Assembly (NCBI RefSeq): GCF_021401345.1
Contig: NZ_JACBGE010000025.1
Span: 1 to 64,000, forward strand
Length of the DNA: 64,000 nucleotides
Direction: 5' to 3'
DNA from: Hydrogenophaga sp. NFH-34
GTDB lineage: Bacteria > Pseudomonadota > Gammaproteobacteria > Burkholderiales > Burkholderiaceae_C
In this document: positions 1 through 9,477 of the stretch, in pieces
How positions within the stretch are numbered: the stretch's first letter is position 1
Layout: every line of letters begins with the position of its first letter
The notes under the pieces: model-generated
The model's input: the letters and a program-made list of their open reading frames with translations, nothing else
Told to the model about the DNA's origin: nothing
The model's database searches: none
Made by a program: the position numbers and the translations under genes

Positions 1-739
1 CGATTTCGGCGCCGTTGACGTAGGCCGAGCGCGGGCTGGCCAGGAACAGGGCCACGTCGGCGATGTCCTGCGGCTCGCCGATGCGGCGGCTGGCGGTGAC
101 CTGGGCGCGCCGCGCTTCAAAGCCCGGCTCTTCGTAGAACTTGGCCGACAGGGCGGTGCGGATCATGCCGGGGCAGATGGCGTTGCTGCGGATGCCCAGC
201 GGGCCCCATTCGGTGGCCATCTGGCGCGACATGAGCAGCACGCCGGCTTTGCTGGCGCTGTAGGCGCCGCTGGCGGTCTGCGGAAAGTTCGCTGAGATGG
301 AGGCCACGTGCACCAGCGCGCCGCGCGTGCGCTGCAGTTGCGCCTTGAAGGCCCGCGCGCACAGCAGGTAGCCCGTCAGGTTCACCGACAGCACCGTGTT
401 CCAGTCCGCCACGCTCACGCTCTCCAGCGTCCCAGCCTTCAACAGGCCGGCGTTGTTGATCAGGGCATCGCAAGGCCCCCAGGTGTCTTGAACTTTTTGG
501 GCGACCTCCAGCATTTGCGCTTCATCACTGATGTCACACACCCAGGCCTGCGCTTCGCCTCCCGCCGCCTGCACCTGCTCGGCCATGCGCCGGACTCCCG
601 GGCCATCCCGATCGAGCAAAACCACACGGGCACCTACCGCCGAAAACCCTGCGGCCATGGCGGCACCGATGCCGCTGGCGGCACCCGTCACGACGCAGAC
701 ACGCGCCGCCAACCCCAGCCAATCCTGTCCTTCACGCAA
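1..739 (-). CDS. SDR-family NAD(P)-dependent oxidoreductase (3' part missing)
   Basis: Short-chain dehydrogenase/reductase, cut by the left window edge; 246 codons are visible and only the last few residues should be missing. The Rossmann nucleotide-binding motif TGAASGIG is at residues 19-26, the NNAG motif at 95-98, and the catalytic set fits Ser147, Tyr160 and Lys164 (YSASK). The C-terminal stretch ASPRSAYVNGAEI is the usual family ending just before the last glycine-rich segment. The start is a TTG at 737-739, chosen because AGGAG lies 7 bases upstream and no ATG or GTG is suitably placed. The substrate cannot be read from sequence; these enzymes oxidise or reduce alcohols and ketones, including 3-oxoacyl groups. 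Confidence is high for the family and low for the exact role. Confidence 0.85.
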   Translation of the reverse strand, partial: MREGQDWLGLAARVCVVTGAASGIGAAMAAGFSAVGARVVLLDRDGPGVRRMAEQVQAAGGEAQAWVCDISDEAQMLEVAQKVQDTWGPCDALINNAGLLKAGTLESVSVADWNTVLSVNLTGYLLCARAFKAQLQRTRGALVHVASISANFPQTASGAYSASKAGVLLMSRQMATEWGPLGIRSNAICPGMIRTALSAKFYEEPGFEARRAQVTASRRIGEPQDIADVALFLASPRSAYVNGAEI

Positions 740-1205
740 GGCTTGTCTCCTGTTCAACTGAGCCGGGATTGTTGGTTCCGGGGCCGGATCCGAACCCAAC
801 GTTTATGGCAAAGAACAGGACGTTTCGTGCATGGATGGCCCGTGAATCAGCAATTTCAGGGTTATCCCTAGCGGGGTTTGAGCGCCAATCAGACCGCTGT
901 CCCCGGTGCGTGAAACGGGCCGCGCACCCGCCATCAGTCGACCCAGGCACCGTCCACGGGCCCTGTCGACCCTACCTGCTGCGTAGGGTGCTATCGACGA
1001 CGGTGTGGCTCGATTCGTGGTGCAGGACAGGCCCATCCACCCGAAGATTTCTGGCGAGCCCGGCGGGATCTGTGGCCCCTGCCCCCATCACACCCGGTCT
1101 TGTTGAAAACCTGCCGGCTTCGCCGCATTCCCAGCAGCACGATGAGGCGCGTCTCGAGAGCAGCCAGGCCCTCAGCAGGGTGCGCCCTGCCCCGCTGTCA
1201 TGCGT
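740..1205. other. Intergenic region, 466 bp, no gene recognised
   Basis: This lies between the divergent upstream side of the SDR gene and the 3' end of nagZ. Short open frames cross it on both strands, but they start with TTG, lack a ribosome-binding site and have no recognisable protein character. I see no tRNA, no clear rho-independent terminator and no repeat. The promoter of the SDR gene is expected near 760-800, but I cannot pick hexamers with confidence. Confidence 0.5.
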
Positions 1206-2297
1206 TCAGGGAAGCTGTTCGAGCGCGTGCATGTAACGCTCACTGACCATCAGCGCGGCCCAGTCGAGGGAGCGCCCCTGAGGCACCAGAGCGCGCCGAC
1301 GCTCTTCGCTGGCCGGGTTCGGGACCCAGCGGCCTTCGATCTGGGCCCGCGCCAGTGCTTCGATGGCCTCATCGATGGGAGCGCCCTCGTCCACCACCGA
1401 CTGGTTGCACAGCAGCACCAGGTCGCCGCCCGCGCCCAGCGCAGCGAGCGCCGCCTCGGCAAACCCGACCTCGCGCCCTTCAATCACGCGGGCCGCCGCC
1501 ATGCTCAGGTCGTCGCTGAAAATCGCCCCGGTGAAGCCGAGCCGGCCACGCAGGATGTCCTGCAGCCAGCGCGCCGAGAACCCCGCCGGCCGCGCATCCA
1601 CCCGCGGGTAGATCACGTGGGCCGGCATGACCGCGTCCAGGCTCGCCGACAGCCAGCCGTAGGGCGCAGCGTCTTCGGCCAGGATGGCCCGCAGGCTGCG
1701 CCGGTCCACAGGCACCGCCAGGTGGGAGTCGGCACGCACAAACCCATGGCCGGGAAAGTGCTTGCCGCAGTTGCCCATGCCACTGTTGCGCAAGCCGTGC
1801 ATGAGTGCCTGGGCCAGCATGGTCACCACGCGCGGGTCGCGGGCGAAGGCCCGGTCTCCGATGACCGCGCTTTCGCCGTAGTCCAGATCGAGCACGGGTG
1901 TGAAGCTGAGGTCGACGCCACACGCCCGCAGTTCCGCACCCAGCACGTAACCGGCCGCGGTCGCTGCGTTGGCAGCGCGCAAGGCCGGCCCGCCGTCAAC
2001 CTCACCCGGGCGCGGGGTTTCGTGCCAGAGGCGGCCCAGGGCCGCCATGGGCGGCAGATGCGTGAACCCGTCGCCGCGAAACCGCTGCACACGGCCCCCC
2101 TCATGGTCCACGGCGATCAGCAGATCGCGCCGCACCGCCTTGATCTGCGCGCACAGCCGGGTGAGCTGCGCACGGTCTTTCCAGTTGCGCCCGAAAAGGA
2201 TGACGCCCCCCACCAGCGGATGGGCCAGGCGCTGGCGGTCGGCGTGTGTCAGGCGGTGACCCGCCACATCGATGATCAGGGGCGCGTGATGGAGCAT
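1206..2297 (-). CDS. nagZ: Beta-N-acetylhexosaminidase NagZ
   Basis: Family GH3 cytoplasmic enzyme of cell-wall recycling that removes N-acetylglucosamine from GlcNAc-1,6-anhydro-muropeptides. At 363 residues it is the normal single-domain length. The signature KHFPGHG is at residues 179-185, with the catalytic-loop His at 184, and the nucleophile motif SDDLSM is at 261-266. The substrate-binding DHEGGRVQR motif is at 64-72. It has no signal peptide, as expected for a cytoplasmic enzyme. It is the last gene of the run beginning at lepA and starts 13 bp after the acpS stop, so the two are probably co-transcribed. The product releases anhydro-muropeptides that, in some bacteria, signal to beta-lactamase regulators; no such regulator is in the window. 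Confidence 0.95.
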   Translation of the reverse strand: MLHHAPLIIDVAGHRLTHADRQRLAHPLVGGVILFGRNWKDRAQLTRLCAQIKAVRRDLLIAVDHEGGRVQRFRGDGFTHLPPMAALGRLWHETPRPGEVDGGPALRAANAATAAGYVLGAELRACGVDLSFTPVLDLDYGESAVIGDRAFARDPRVVTMLAQALMHGLRNSGMGNCGKHFPGHGFVRADSHLAVPVDRRSLRAILAEDAAPYGWLSASLDAVMPAHVIYPRVDARPAGFSARWLQDILRGRLGFTGAIFSDDLSMAAARVIEGREVGFAEAALAALGAGGDLVLLCNQSVVDEGAPIDEAIEALARAQIEGRWVPNPASEERRRALVPQGRSLDWAALMVSERYMHALEQLP

Positions 2298-2310
2298 GGA
2301 TGCGGGGCCG

Positions 2311-2724
2311 TCAGGCCTGGTGAGCAGAAGGTTCCAGGGTTTCGACCACCACGAAGCTGGCCGCGTAGTCGGTCTCGTCGGTCACCGTGACGTGTGCGCG
2401 CCAGCCGCGCGCGGCGAACCAGTTTTGCAGCTCGCCATGCAGCACGATCACGGGTTGCCCGCTGGGCAGGTTGGCGATCTCGCAATGCCGCCAGGTCATG
2501 GGCATGCGCATGCCCAGGCCGATGGCCTTGGAGAAGGCTTCCTTGGCCGAAAAGCGCGTGGCCAGGTAACGCAGGCCGCGCTGCGGCCACCGGGCACCTC
2601 GCCGCTGCCAGACGGCGAACTCGGCGTCGCTGAGCACCTTGTGCGCGAACCGCTCGCCCTGACGCTCCATCGTGGCCTGGATTCGGCGCACGTCGCACAC
2701 GTCGGTGCCGATGCCCACGATCAT
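2311..2724 (-). CDS. acpS: Holo-[acyl-carrier-protein] synthase AcpS
   Basis: Transfers the 4'-phosphopantetheine arm of CoA to the acceptor serine of acyl carrier protein; the likely partner AcpP is encoded at 15670-15909. The N-terminal [12 protein letters not shown] carries the Mg-binding Asp, and the second signature [12 protein letters not shown] carries the conserved Glu and Lys. The length of 137 residues is normal for the AcpS type, as distinct from Sfp-type enzymes. The ATG lies two bases after the pdxJ stop. A pdxJ-acpS pairing is common in proteobacteria, so this is a secure operon neighbour. Confidence 0.95.
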   Translation of the reverse strand: MIVGIGTDVCDVRRIQATMERQGERFAHKVLSDAEFAVWQRRGARWPQRGLRYLATRFSAKEAFSKAIGLGMRMPMTWRHCEIANLPSGQPVIVLHGELQNWFAARGWRAHVTVTDETDYAASFVVVETLEPSAHQA

Positions 2725-2726
2725 GG

Positions 2727-3509
2727 TCAGACCGCCCCGGGTCCGAATGCCTGCGCAATGCAGTCCTGGTAGCCGGCCACCGTGGTGGCATAGCCCAGCT
2801 CCAGCGCGTCGGCGATCAGTGCATGCCCGATGGAGACCTCGCTGACGCCCGGCACCGCGCGCAGAAACGCCGTGAGGTTGTCGCGGTTGAGGTCGTGACC
2901 GGCGTTCACACCGAGGCCGACCGCCAGCGCCGCCTGCGCTGCGGCAGCGTAGCGGCCCAGTTGGGTCGTGGCGTCTGGCCCACCCCAGGCGGCCGCGTAG
3001 GGTTCGGTGTACAGCTCCACCCGGTCGGCTCCCACGGCGCGGGCGGGCGCCATCTGCGCCGGCTCGGGGTCCATGAACAGGCTGACACGCACGCCCAGGG
3101 CATGGGCCTCCGCCACCACCGGCGCCAAGCGCTGCGCATCGGCCGGGAATCCCCAGCCGTGATCGCTGGTGAACTGGCCTTCGCTGTCGGGCACGAAGGT
3201 CAACTGGTGCAAGGGCAGCCCCAGCCCCTTGAGTTCACGGGCCAGGGGCATGAGGTTGTGAAAAGGGTTGCCTTCGATGTTGAACTCGCGTTGCGGCCAG
3301 GCCTGCATCAGCTCGGCCAGTTCGAACACATCGTGCCGGCGAATGTGGCGCTCGTCGGGGCGCGGGTGGATGGTGATGCCTTGCGCACCGGCCTGCAGGC
3401 ACAGCGTCGCCGCCCGGGTGACCGACGGAATGCCCAGATGCCGCGTGTTGCGCACCAGGGCCACTTTGTTGAGGTTGACGGACAGGGCGGTGCGAACGGA
3501 AGCGGTCAT
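2727..3509 (-). CDS. pdxJ: Pyridoxine 5'-phosphate synthase PdxJ
   Basis: Makes pyridoxine 5'-phosphate from 3-amino-2-oxopropyl phosphate and 1-deoxyxylulose 5-phosphate in the DXP-dependent vitamin B6 route. The 260-residue protein is a TIM barrel. The N-terminal [15 protein letters not shown], the segment [13 protein letters not shown] and the late GVNAGHDLN match family signatures at the expected places. It overlaps the recO stop codon in an ATGA arrangement (3506-3509), which fixes the start and indicates translational coupling. recO-pdxJ-acpS is a widely conserved order. Confidence 0.95.
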   Translation of the reverse strand: MTASVRTALSVNLNKVALVRNTRHLGIPSVTRAATLCLQAGAQGITIHPRPDERHIRRHDVFELAELMQAWPQREFNIEGNPFHNLMPLARELKGLGLPLHQLTFVPDSEGQFTSDHGWGFPADAQRLAPVVAEAHALGVRVSLFMDPEPAQMAPARAVGADRVELYTEPYAAAWGGPDATTQLGRYAAAAQAALAVGLGVNAGHDLNRDNLTAFLRAVPGVSEVSIGHALIADALELGYATTVAGYQDCIAQAFGPGAV

Positions 3510-4330
3510 GGCAGAGGTGAAGAAGCGTCGGGCCGAACCACCGGTCCGGCCGGATCGGACGGGCTGAGCACGCTGCTCGCGCGGCCCATGGCCTGCACAT
3601 CGAGCATCAGTTGCCGCGTGCGGAACACCCGCACGCCACTATGGTAGTGCAGCAGGCTCCGCGTCTGCGTGCGCAGGGCGGTGTGCACGGGCATGCTGGC
3701 GCGCAACGTGGCCAGGAACGCGTCGCGCGCCGACATCGCGGCATCCAGGGCCAACCACTGCGCACCCGTCAATCCCTGCCCGGCCTCTTCGTCGGCCAGG
3801 GGGCTCAGGCCGGCTTCCGGCCGCAAGGTGTAGGCCTGGTCCGGGTCGAGCACCGCCAGGCTGCTGCCCTCGCGCCCCAGATCCGGCAGCAGGCCGACCG
3901 AGCGCAACAGCAGCAGCTCGAACGCCCGCAGCACCAGTTGCGTGGCATCGCTGCGCTCGGCCAGCAGTTCGACCGCGAGCGCGTAGTGGTCGAACAGGAC
4001 CGGGTGCGGATCGTCGCGCGCAAGCAGCCGCATCAGCAATTCGTTGAGATAGCTGCCCGCCATCAAGGCATCGCCTGTGGGCATCACGTGCCCACCCTGC
4101 CACTGCGCCGATTTGAGCGTGCGCACTTCGGCGTCGCCCCCCCAGGACAGCGACAGCGGTTGCAGCGGCAACAACACGGGCCGGAACTGCGAAGTCGGTT
4201 TCTTCACCCCCTTGGCCACGAGGGCGAGGCGGCCATGGTGCCGGCTGAACACTTCGAGGATGAGACTGGATTCGCTCCAGTCGTAACGGTGCAGAACGAA
4301 GGCCGCCTCTTCGCTGACCCGTTTGCTCAT
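3506..4330 (-). CDS. recO: DNA repair protein RecO
   Basis: Mediator of the RecFOR recombination pathway that helps load RecA on SSB-coated gaps and anneals strands. The 274-residue protein has an N-terminal OB-fold (VLHRYDWSESSLILEVFSRHHG) followed by a helical domain. The ATG at 4330 is chosen because the protein then begins directly before the OB fold; the frame stays open upstream to a TTG at 4411, and a GTG at 4336 is also possible. There is no clear Shine-Dalgarno sequence. A hairpin (CACCCGC/GCGGGTG, 4334-4348) sits directly upstream of the start and may lower translation. The gap to era is 93 bp. Confidence 0.9.
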   Translation of the reverse strand: MSKRVSEEAAFVLHRYDWSESSLILEVFSRHHGRLALVAKGVKKPTSQFRPVLLPLQPLSLSWGGDAEVRTLKSAQWQGGHVMPTGDALMAGSYLNELLMRLLARDDPHPVLFDHYALAVELLAERSDATQLVLRAFELLLLRSVGLLPDLGREGSSLAVLDPDQAYTLRPEAGLSPLADEEAGQGLTGAQWLALDAAMSARDAFLATLRASMPVHTALRTQTRSLLHYHSGVRVFRTRQLMLDVQAMGRASSVLSPSDPAGPVVRPDASSPLP

Positions 4331-4423
4331 AGGCACCCGCAGCGGGTGTGCAGACCGGCCTGCCCCGCGCCTACGGCTGTGCGCAGGAGCACGGTGTGCG
4401 GCACGTGGCAATACGCAGAGGCT

Positions 4424-5458
4424 CTATTCATACCCGAACGACCGCACCCGGGCATCGTCGTCGGCCCAACCCGAACGCACCTTGACCCACAGCTCCAGAA
4501 ACACCTTGCAGTCCCAGAGCTTTTCGAGCTCCTGCCGCGCTTCGGTGCCAATGCGCTTGAGCTTTTCGCCCTTTTCGCCGATGACCATGCCCTTGTGCCC
4601 CTCGCGCTCGACCACGATGGTGGCCGCGACGCGGCGCATGGCGCCATCCAGTTCGAACTTGTCCACCACCACGGTGGAGGTGTAGGGCAGTTCGTCTCCG
4701 GTCAGCCGGAAGAGCTTCTCACGCACCATTTCGGCCGCCATGAAACGTTCGCTGCGATCGGTGAGTTCGTCGGGTTCGTGCATCCAGGGCTGCTGCGGCA
4801 GGTATTTGCCACAGATGTCGAAGAGCCGGCCGATGTCGCGCGGGTTCTTGGCCGACATGGGCACGAATTCGGCAAAAGCGTGCCGCTCCTGCATCGAGCG
4901 CAGCCAGGGGGCCAGTTCGCCGCGCCGGTGCACGAGATCGAACTTGTTGGCCAGCAGGATCACGGGGATGTTCTTGGGCAGCAGGTCCAGCACCTTGGCA
5001 TCGGCCAGATTGAACCGCCCGGCTTCGACGACGAAAAGAATGAGATCGACATCGGTCACGGCACCCAGCACGGTCTTGTTCAGCGAGCGGTTGAGCGCGT
5101 TGCCATGGCGGGTCTGGAAACCGGGCGTGTCCACAAACACGAACTGGTCGGTCCCCTGCGTGCGGTAACCGGTGATGCGATGCCGGGTGGTCTGCGCCTT
5201 GCGCGAGGTGATGCTGATCTTCTGCCCCACCAGGGCGTTGAGCAGCGTGGACTTGCCCACGTTCGGTTTGCCCACGATGGCCACGAAGCCGCAACGCTGC
5301 GCCGACTCGGGCACCTCCTCCGGGACCGCTTCTTCGGCCATGGGGACTTCGGTGGGCCCGGCAGCGGGCAACGGCTTGCCCAGCGCACGGGCCAGCATGG
5401 CGTCGAGATCGTCGGCAGCGGCAGAAGAGGGAACGGGCTTGGGAGAGTCGTTGGCCAT
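4424..5458 (-). CDS. era: GTPase Era with N-terminal extension
   Basis: Essential GTPase that binds the 3' end of 16S rRNA and assists 30S assembly. The G1 motif GKPNVGKST is at about residues 63-71, followed by switch motifs, DTPGF (G3) and NKFDLV (G4). The C-terminal KH domain contains [13 protein letters not shown]. From the ATG at 5458 the protein is 344 residues, about 40-50 longer than E. coli Era; the extra part is an acidic, Pro/Ala-rich N-terminus before G1. Starting at 5458 leaves 5 bp after the rnc stop, whereas longer frames would run back into rnc. The rnc-era pairing is conserved across proteobacteria. Confidence 0.93.
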   Translation of the reverse strand: MANDSPKPVPSSAAADDLDAMLARALGKPLPAAGPTEVPMAEEAVPEEVPESAQRCGFVAIVGKPNVGKSTLLNALVGQKISITSRKAQTTRHRITGYRTQGTDQFVFVDTPGFQTRHGNALNRSLNKTVLGAVTDVDLILFVVEAGRFNLADAKVLDLLPKNIPVILLANKFDLVHRRGELAPWLRSMQERHAFAEFVPMSAKNPRDIGRLFDICGKYLPQQPWMHEPDELTDRSERFMAAEMVREKLFRLTGDELPYTSTVVVDKFELDGAMRRVAATIVVEREGHKGMVIGEKGEKLKRIGTEARQELEKLWDCKVFLELWVKVRSGWADDDARVRSFGYE

Positions 5459-5463
5459 GAGGT

Positions 5464-6183
5464 TCAGGCAGGGGTTCGGGAAGGTTGGGGATTGCCTGAG
5501 GCCTGCAGCGACTGCAACATGGCCTGGGCAGCCGCCTGCTCGCCCGCGCGACGCGAAGCGCCAATGCCGCGCTCGGTACGCCCCAGATCGGGCACCGCGC
5601 ACTCCACGTCAAAAGTCTGTTTGTGCGCTTCGCCCAGGGTGGCAACGACCCGGTAGAGCGGCAGCGGCATCTTGCGCGCCTGCAGCCATTCCTGCAAGGC
5701 CGTCTTGGGGTCTTTGCCGAGGGCACTGGTGTGCACACTCAGATCGATGCCCGAGTAAAGCCGACGCACCAAGGCATTGGCGGTCTCGAAACCGGCGTCC
5801 AGATAGACGGCACCGATCACCGCTTCCAGCGCATCGGCCAGGATGGAGGGGCGCTTGTGCCCCCCCGAGCGCTTCTCGCCATCGCCCAGGCGCAGACCAT
5901 CCGCCAGCCCCAGCCGCGAAGCCAACTGGAACAAGGCGTCCTGTTTGACCAGGTGCGCACGCACCCGAGAGAGGTCACCCTCGGGCACGTCGGGGAGTTT
6001 TTCGAACAGCAGACCGGAAACCGCGAGGCTGAGCACGGAATCGCCCAGAAACTCCAGACGCTCGTTGTGGTCGCTCGAAAAACTGCGATGGGTCAACGCC
6101 CGCTCCAGCAGGCGTTCATTCGAAAACCGGTGATCCAGGCGTTTTTGCAGCGCCACCAATGGGGGGTTCAAGACTTTGCGCAC
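5464..6183 (-). CDS. rnc: Ribonuclease III
   Basis: Double-strand-specific endoribonuclease that processes rRNA precursors and structured mRNAs. The signature [17 protein letters not shown] is near residues 40-56 and holds the catalytic acidic residues; a double-stranded RNA-binding domain follows, ending in [18 protein letters not shown]. The length of 239 residues is slightly above E. coli (226). The start is uncertain: GTG at 6183 directly abuts AGGA, which is too close, so a TTG four codons in, at 6171, is an alternative with better spacing. It lies between the DUF4845 gene and era. Confidence 0.93.
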   Translation of the reverse strand: MRKVLNPPLVALQKRLDHRFSNERLLERALTHRSFSSDHNERLEFLGDSVLSLAVSGLLFEKLPDVPEGDLSRVRAHLVKQDALFQLASRLGLADGLRLGDGEKRSGGHKRPSILADALEAVIGAVYLDAGFETANALVRRLYSGIDLSVHTSALGKDPKTALQEWLQARKMPLPLYRVVATLGEAHKQTFDVECAVPDLGRTERGIGASRRAGEQAAAQAMLQSLQASGNPQPSRTPA

Positions 6184-6214
6184 TCCTGCCAGGCCTGTGC
6201 CTGGCGCCTACCCG

Positions 6215-6562
6215 TCACTGGGAACTGCCTTGGTATTTCATGAGCACATAGGCCGGCCCGGCGATGTGCACTTCCCGGCTGTAGTCGTAGGACACGACCA
6301 CCTTGTCGCCCTGCTTGCCCACTTCCAGGTCCTTGCCGGTAATGGTGCGGATGTCGTCGATCGCGGCGGCGCGGTCGAAGATGTTGCGGACCTCGGCCAC
6401 CGTGGCGCCGGCAGCGGCTTTCTTGACCGCTTTGTCCACGGCCAGGTACTCGAGGTAGGTCGGCACGATCTGCGCAACGATCACCCCCAGGAAAGCCAAC
6501 AGCCCCCCCACAAACAGGAGCCCCAGGAAGGTCAGGCCGGTCTGGCGTTTTTTCAGCTGCAT
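6215..6562 (-). CDS. DUF4845 family single-pass membrane protein
   Basis: A 115-residue protein with one N-terminal membrane segment (about residues 9-32) preceded by KKRQTG, which resembles a prepilin-like N-terminus, and a small soluble domain behind it. The DUF4845 family is typically encoded between lepB and rnc in beta- and gammaproteobacteria, and its function is unknown. The ATG at 6562 is preceded by GGAGG at good spacing; the longer frame would need a TTG at 6577. The conserved position suggests a link to signal peptidase or pilin-like export, but that is inference. Confidence 0.85.
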   Translation of the reverse strand: MQLKKRQTGLTFLGLLFVGGLLAFLGVIVAQIVPTYLEYLAVDKAVKKAAAGATVAEVRNIFDRAAAIDDIRTITGKDLEVGKQGDKVVVSYDYSREVHIAGPAYVLMKYQGSSQ

Positions 6563-6592
6563 GTGATCATCCTCCAATGGCCATGGACGGCC

Positions 6593-7573
6593 TCATTCGA
6601 AAGAGCCGATCCGCCCCAGGTCCCCGAAGTTCATCCAGACAAAGAAGGCTTTGCCCACAATGTTGCCCTCCGGCACGAACCCCCAGAAGCGCGAATCCAG
6701 CGAGTTGTCCCGATTGTCACCCATCATGAAATAGTGACCCTGCGGCACTTTGCACACAACCCCCTCCACGCTGTAGCGGCATTGGTCCTTGTAGTCGAAA
6801 TCCGACACCCCGGGGACGAACGCCGGCCGATCGTCATCGTTGAGCGTGCCGTAGCGCTTGCCTTCCAGGGTTTCCCGGAACTGCTTGGCATAACGCATGC
6901 TGTCGCTGTCGAAAAAGTCCGGCAGGGCCTCTTTGGGCACGGCTTGGCCATTCACCGTCAGTTGTTTGTTCAGGTAGGCCACCTCGTCCCCCGGCACCCC
7001 CACCACACGCTTGATGTAGTCCAGGCTCGGCTGCGGTGGGTAGCGAAAAACAATCACGTCTCCCCGCTGGGGCTGGTGGTTTTCGATGATCTTGGTGTTG
7101 ATCACCGGCAGCCGCACGCCATAGTGAAACTTGTTCACCAGAATCAGGTCACCCACGCGCAAGGTGGGGATCATCGATCCCGAGGGAATCTTGAACGGCT
7201 CGACAATGAAGGAGCGCAGCACGAACACCGCCAAGATCACCGGAAACAGGCCGGCAGTCCAGTCCAGCCACCAGGGCTGTGCCAGCAAGCGGTGCCGGGC
7301 GGCCTCTTCAAACTGCAGGTCCACCTTGTCGATGCCCTGTCGTTGGAGCGCTTCGCGGCGCTGCCCGACTTCCTGCTCCGCACGCTCCACGGCACGGCGG
7401 CGTTGCGGCAGGAAATAGAAGCGCTCGGCCAGCCAGTAAACCCCTGTCACCACGGTCGCCAGCAGCAACAGCAAGGCAAAGTTGCCCTCGATGAAGCCGA
7501 AATACCAACCTGCGGCGTAAGCCAGAAACGCCGCCAGCACCAAGGCGGTCACACTGCTCATCGCGTTCTGCAT
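6593..7573 (-). CDS. lepB: Signal peptidase I
   Basis: Inner-membrane leader peptidase that removes signal peptides from exported proteins. From the ATG at 7573 it is 326 residues with two N-terminal membrane segments (about 5-27 and 31-50) and a third hydrophobic stretch at 106-120 before the catalytic domain. The catalytic serine is Ser133 in PSGSM and the general base is Lys188 in YIKRVVG; GDNRDNSLDSR is the conserved box D/E. The lepA stop and this ATG overlap as TGATG, which supports the start and coupled translation; an in-frame ATG at 7561 is an alternative. Confidence 0.95.
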   Translation of the reverse strand: MQNAMSSVTALVLAAFLAYAAGWYFGFIEGNFALLLLLATVVTGVYWLAERFYFLPQRRRAVERAEQEVGQRREALQRQGIDKVDLQFEEAARHRLLAQPWWLDWTAGLFPVILAVFVLRSFIVEPFKIPSGSMIPTLRVGDLILVNKFHYGVRLPVINTKIIENHQPQRGDVIVFRYPPQPSLDYIKRVVGVPGDEVAYLNKQLTVNGQAVPKEALPDFFDSDSMRYAKQFRETLEGKRYGTLNDDDRPAFVPGVSDFDYKDQCRYSVEGVVCKVPQGHYFMMGDNRDNSLDSRFWGFVPEGNIVGKAFFVWMNFGDLGRIGSFE

Positions 7574-9384
7574 CACTCCTCCACCTGCAGGATGGCCAGG
7601 AAGGCTTCCTGGGGCACTTCGACCGAGCCGATCTGTTTCATGCGTTTCTTGCCTGCTTTCTGCTTCTCAAGGAGCTTGCGCTTGCGGGTGATGTCACCCC
7701 CGTAGCATTTTGCCAGCACGTTTTTGCGCAGCGCCTTGATGGTCTCGCGCGCAATGATGTTGCCACCGATGGCGGCCTGGATGGCCACGTCGAACTGCTG
7801 GCGACTGATGATTTCCCGCATCTTGGCCGCCACGGCGCGACCGCGATACTGCGCCTGCGTGCGGTGCACGATGATGGACAGCGCATCCACTTTTTCGCCG
7901 TTAAGCAGGATGTCGACCTTCACCACATCGGAGGCCCGGTACTCCTTGAACTCGTAGTCCATCGAGGCATACCCGCGGCTGACCGACTTGAGCTTGTCGA
8001 AAAAGTCCAGCACGATCTCGCCCAGCGGCATGTCGTAGGTCAGCATGACCTGCTTGCCGTGGTAGGCCATGTTCAGTTGCACGCCCCGCTTCTGATTGGC
8101 CAGCGTCATCACCGGCCCCACGTACTCTTGCGGCATGTACAGGTGTACGGTCACGATGGGTTCGCGGATTTCTTCGATGCGACCGATGTCGGGCATCTTG
8201 GACGGGTTCTCCACCTGGATCAGCTCGCCATCGCCCTTGAGCACTTCGTAGACCACACTCGGCGCGGTGGTGATCAGGTCCTGGTCGAACTCGCGCTCCA
8301 GACGCTCCTGCACGATCTCCATGTGCAGCAGACCGAGAAAGCCGCAACGGAAGCCGAAGCCCAGCGCCTGCGACACCTCGGGCTCGTAGCGCAGCGCCGC
8401 GTCGTTGAGCTGCAGCTTCTCCAGCGCGTCGCGCAGTTGGTCGTACTCGCTGGCCTCGGACGGGTACAGGCCCGCAAACACCTGAGGCTGTACCTCTTTG
8501 AAGCCGGGCAGGGCTTCGGTGGCGAAAGCCAAGTTAGCGCCGCTGCTGGTCTTGATAGCGGTGACGGTGTCGCCCACCTTGGCCGCCTTGAGTTCCTTGA
8601 TGCCCGCAATGATGTAACCCACCTCGCCGGCTTCCAGCGATTCGCGCGGTTCGTTGTGCGGGGTAAAGACGCCCAGCTTCTCAGCGTTGTAGAGCGCACT
8701 GGTCGCCATCAGCTTGATCTTGTCGCCCCGGGCCAGACGCCCGTCGACCACGCGCACCAGCATCACCACCCCGACGTAGTTGTCGAACCAGCTGTCGATG
8801 ATCATGGCGCGCAAAGGAGCGTCCGGTTTGCCGCGCGGAGCCGGCACTTTCGCCACCACCATCTCCAGGATGTCTTCCACGCCCATGCCGGTTTTGGCCG
8901 AGCAAGGCACCGCATCGGTGGCGTCGATGCCGATCACCTCCTCGATTTCCTGTTTGGCGTTGTCCGGATCGGCCTGCGGCAGATCCATCTTGTTCAGCAC
9001 TGGCAACACTTCCACCCCGAGGTCCAGCGCGGTGTAGCAGTTGGCCACCGTCTGAGCTTCCACCCCCTGGCTAGCATCGACCACCAGCAAGGCCCCTTCA
9101 CAGGCCGAGAGCGATCGCGACACCTCATAAGAGAAGTCCACGTGACCGGGCGTATCGATGAGATTGAGGTTGTAGACCTGACCATCGCGCGCCTTGTAAT
9201 GGAGCGCCGCCGTCTGGGCCTTGATGGTGATGCCCCGTTCCTTTTCGAGGTCCATCGAGTCGAGCACCTGGTCGCTCATTTCGCGCTCCGACAGGCCCCC
9301 GCACAGCGTGATGATGCGGTCGGCCAACGTGGACTTGCCATGGTCGATGTGCGCGATGATGGAGAAATTGCGGATGTGGTTCAT
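7573..9384 (-). CDS. lepA: Elongation factor 4 (LepA)
   Basis: Ribosome-associated translational GTPase thought to act on stalled or mis-translocated ribosomes or in 30S biogenesis. It is 603 residues, the family norm. G1 is AHIDHGKST (11-19), followed by [25 protein letters not shown] (G3) and NKMDLP (G4); the EF-G-like domains and the LepA-specific C-terminal domain follow, rich in Lys and Arg near the end. It leads the lepA-lepB-DUF4845-rnc-era run. A terminator-like hairpin lies 63-93 bp upstream of its ATG, so leader attenuation is possible. Confidence 0.97.
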   Translation of the reverse strand: MNHIRNFSIIAHIDHGKSTLADRIITLCGGLSEREMSDQVLDSMDLEKERGITIKAQTAALHYKARDGQVYNLNLIDTPGHVDFSYEVSRSLSACEGALLVVDASQGVEAQTVANCYTALDLGVEVLPVLNKMDLPQADPDNAKQEIEEVIGIDATDAVPCSAKTGMGVEDILEMVVAKVPAPRGKPDAPLRAMIIDSWFDNYVGVVMLVRVVDGRLARGDKIKLMATSALYNAEKLGVFTPHNEPRESLEAGEVGYIIAGIKELKAAKVGDTVTAIKTSSGANLAFATEALPGFKEVQPQVFAGLYPSEASEYDQLRDALEKLQLNDAALRYEPEVSQALGFGFRCGFLGLLHMEIVQERLEREFDQDLITTAPSVVYEVLKGDGELIQVENPSKMPDIGRIEEIREPIVTVHLYMPQEYVGPVMTLANQKRGVQLNMAYHGKQVMLTYDMPLGEIVLDFFDKLKSVSRGYASMDYEFKEYRASDVVKVDILLNGEKVDALSIIVHRTQAQYRGRAVAAKMREIISRQQFDVAIQAAIGGNIIARETIKALRKNVLAKCYGGDITRKRKLLEKQKAGKKRMKQIGSVEVPQEAFLAILQVEE

Positions 9385-9446
9385 CGGAGATGAGGACCCG
9401 GCCCTGCGGAGCAGACAAACGCTCCCGGCACCGGCGAAACGAACAT

Positions 9447-9477
9447 AAAAAAGGGCGCGTCAGGTGGTGACGCGCCC
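9447..9477 (-). terminator. Rho-independent terminator-like hairpin upstream of lepA
   Basis: On the minus strand a 10-bp stem (GGGCGCGTCA / TGACGCGCCC, 9453-9477) with a 5-base loop is followed by six T residues. It lies in front of lepA and about 415 bp beyond the mucD stop. Because mucD already has its own terminator at 9844-9880, this one may end a short separate transcript or act as a lepA leader attenuator. Confidence 0.75.

Noticed and set aside
769..1236. 155-codon plus-strand frame in the first gap
   Set aside because: TTG start, no ribosome-binding site, no family, and its end overlaps nagZ.
3611..5656. 681-codon plus-strand frame across recO, era and rnc
   Set aside because: Runs antisense to three well-supported genes in a coupled operon.
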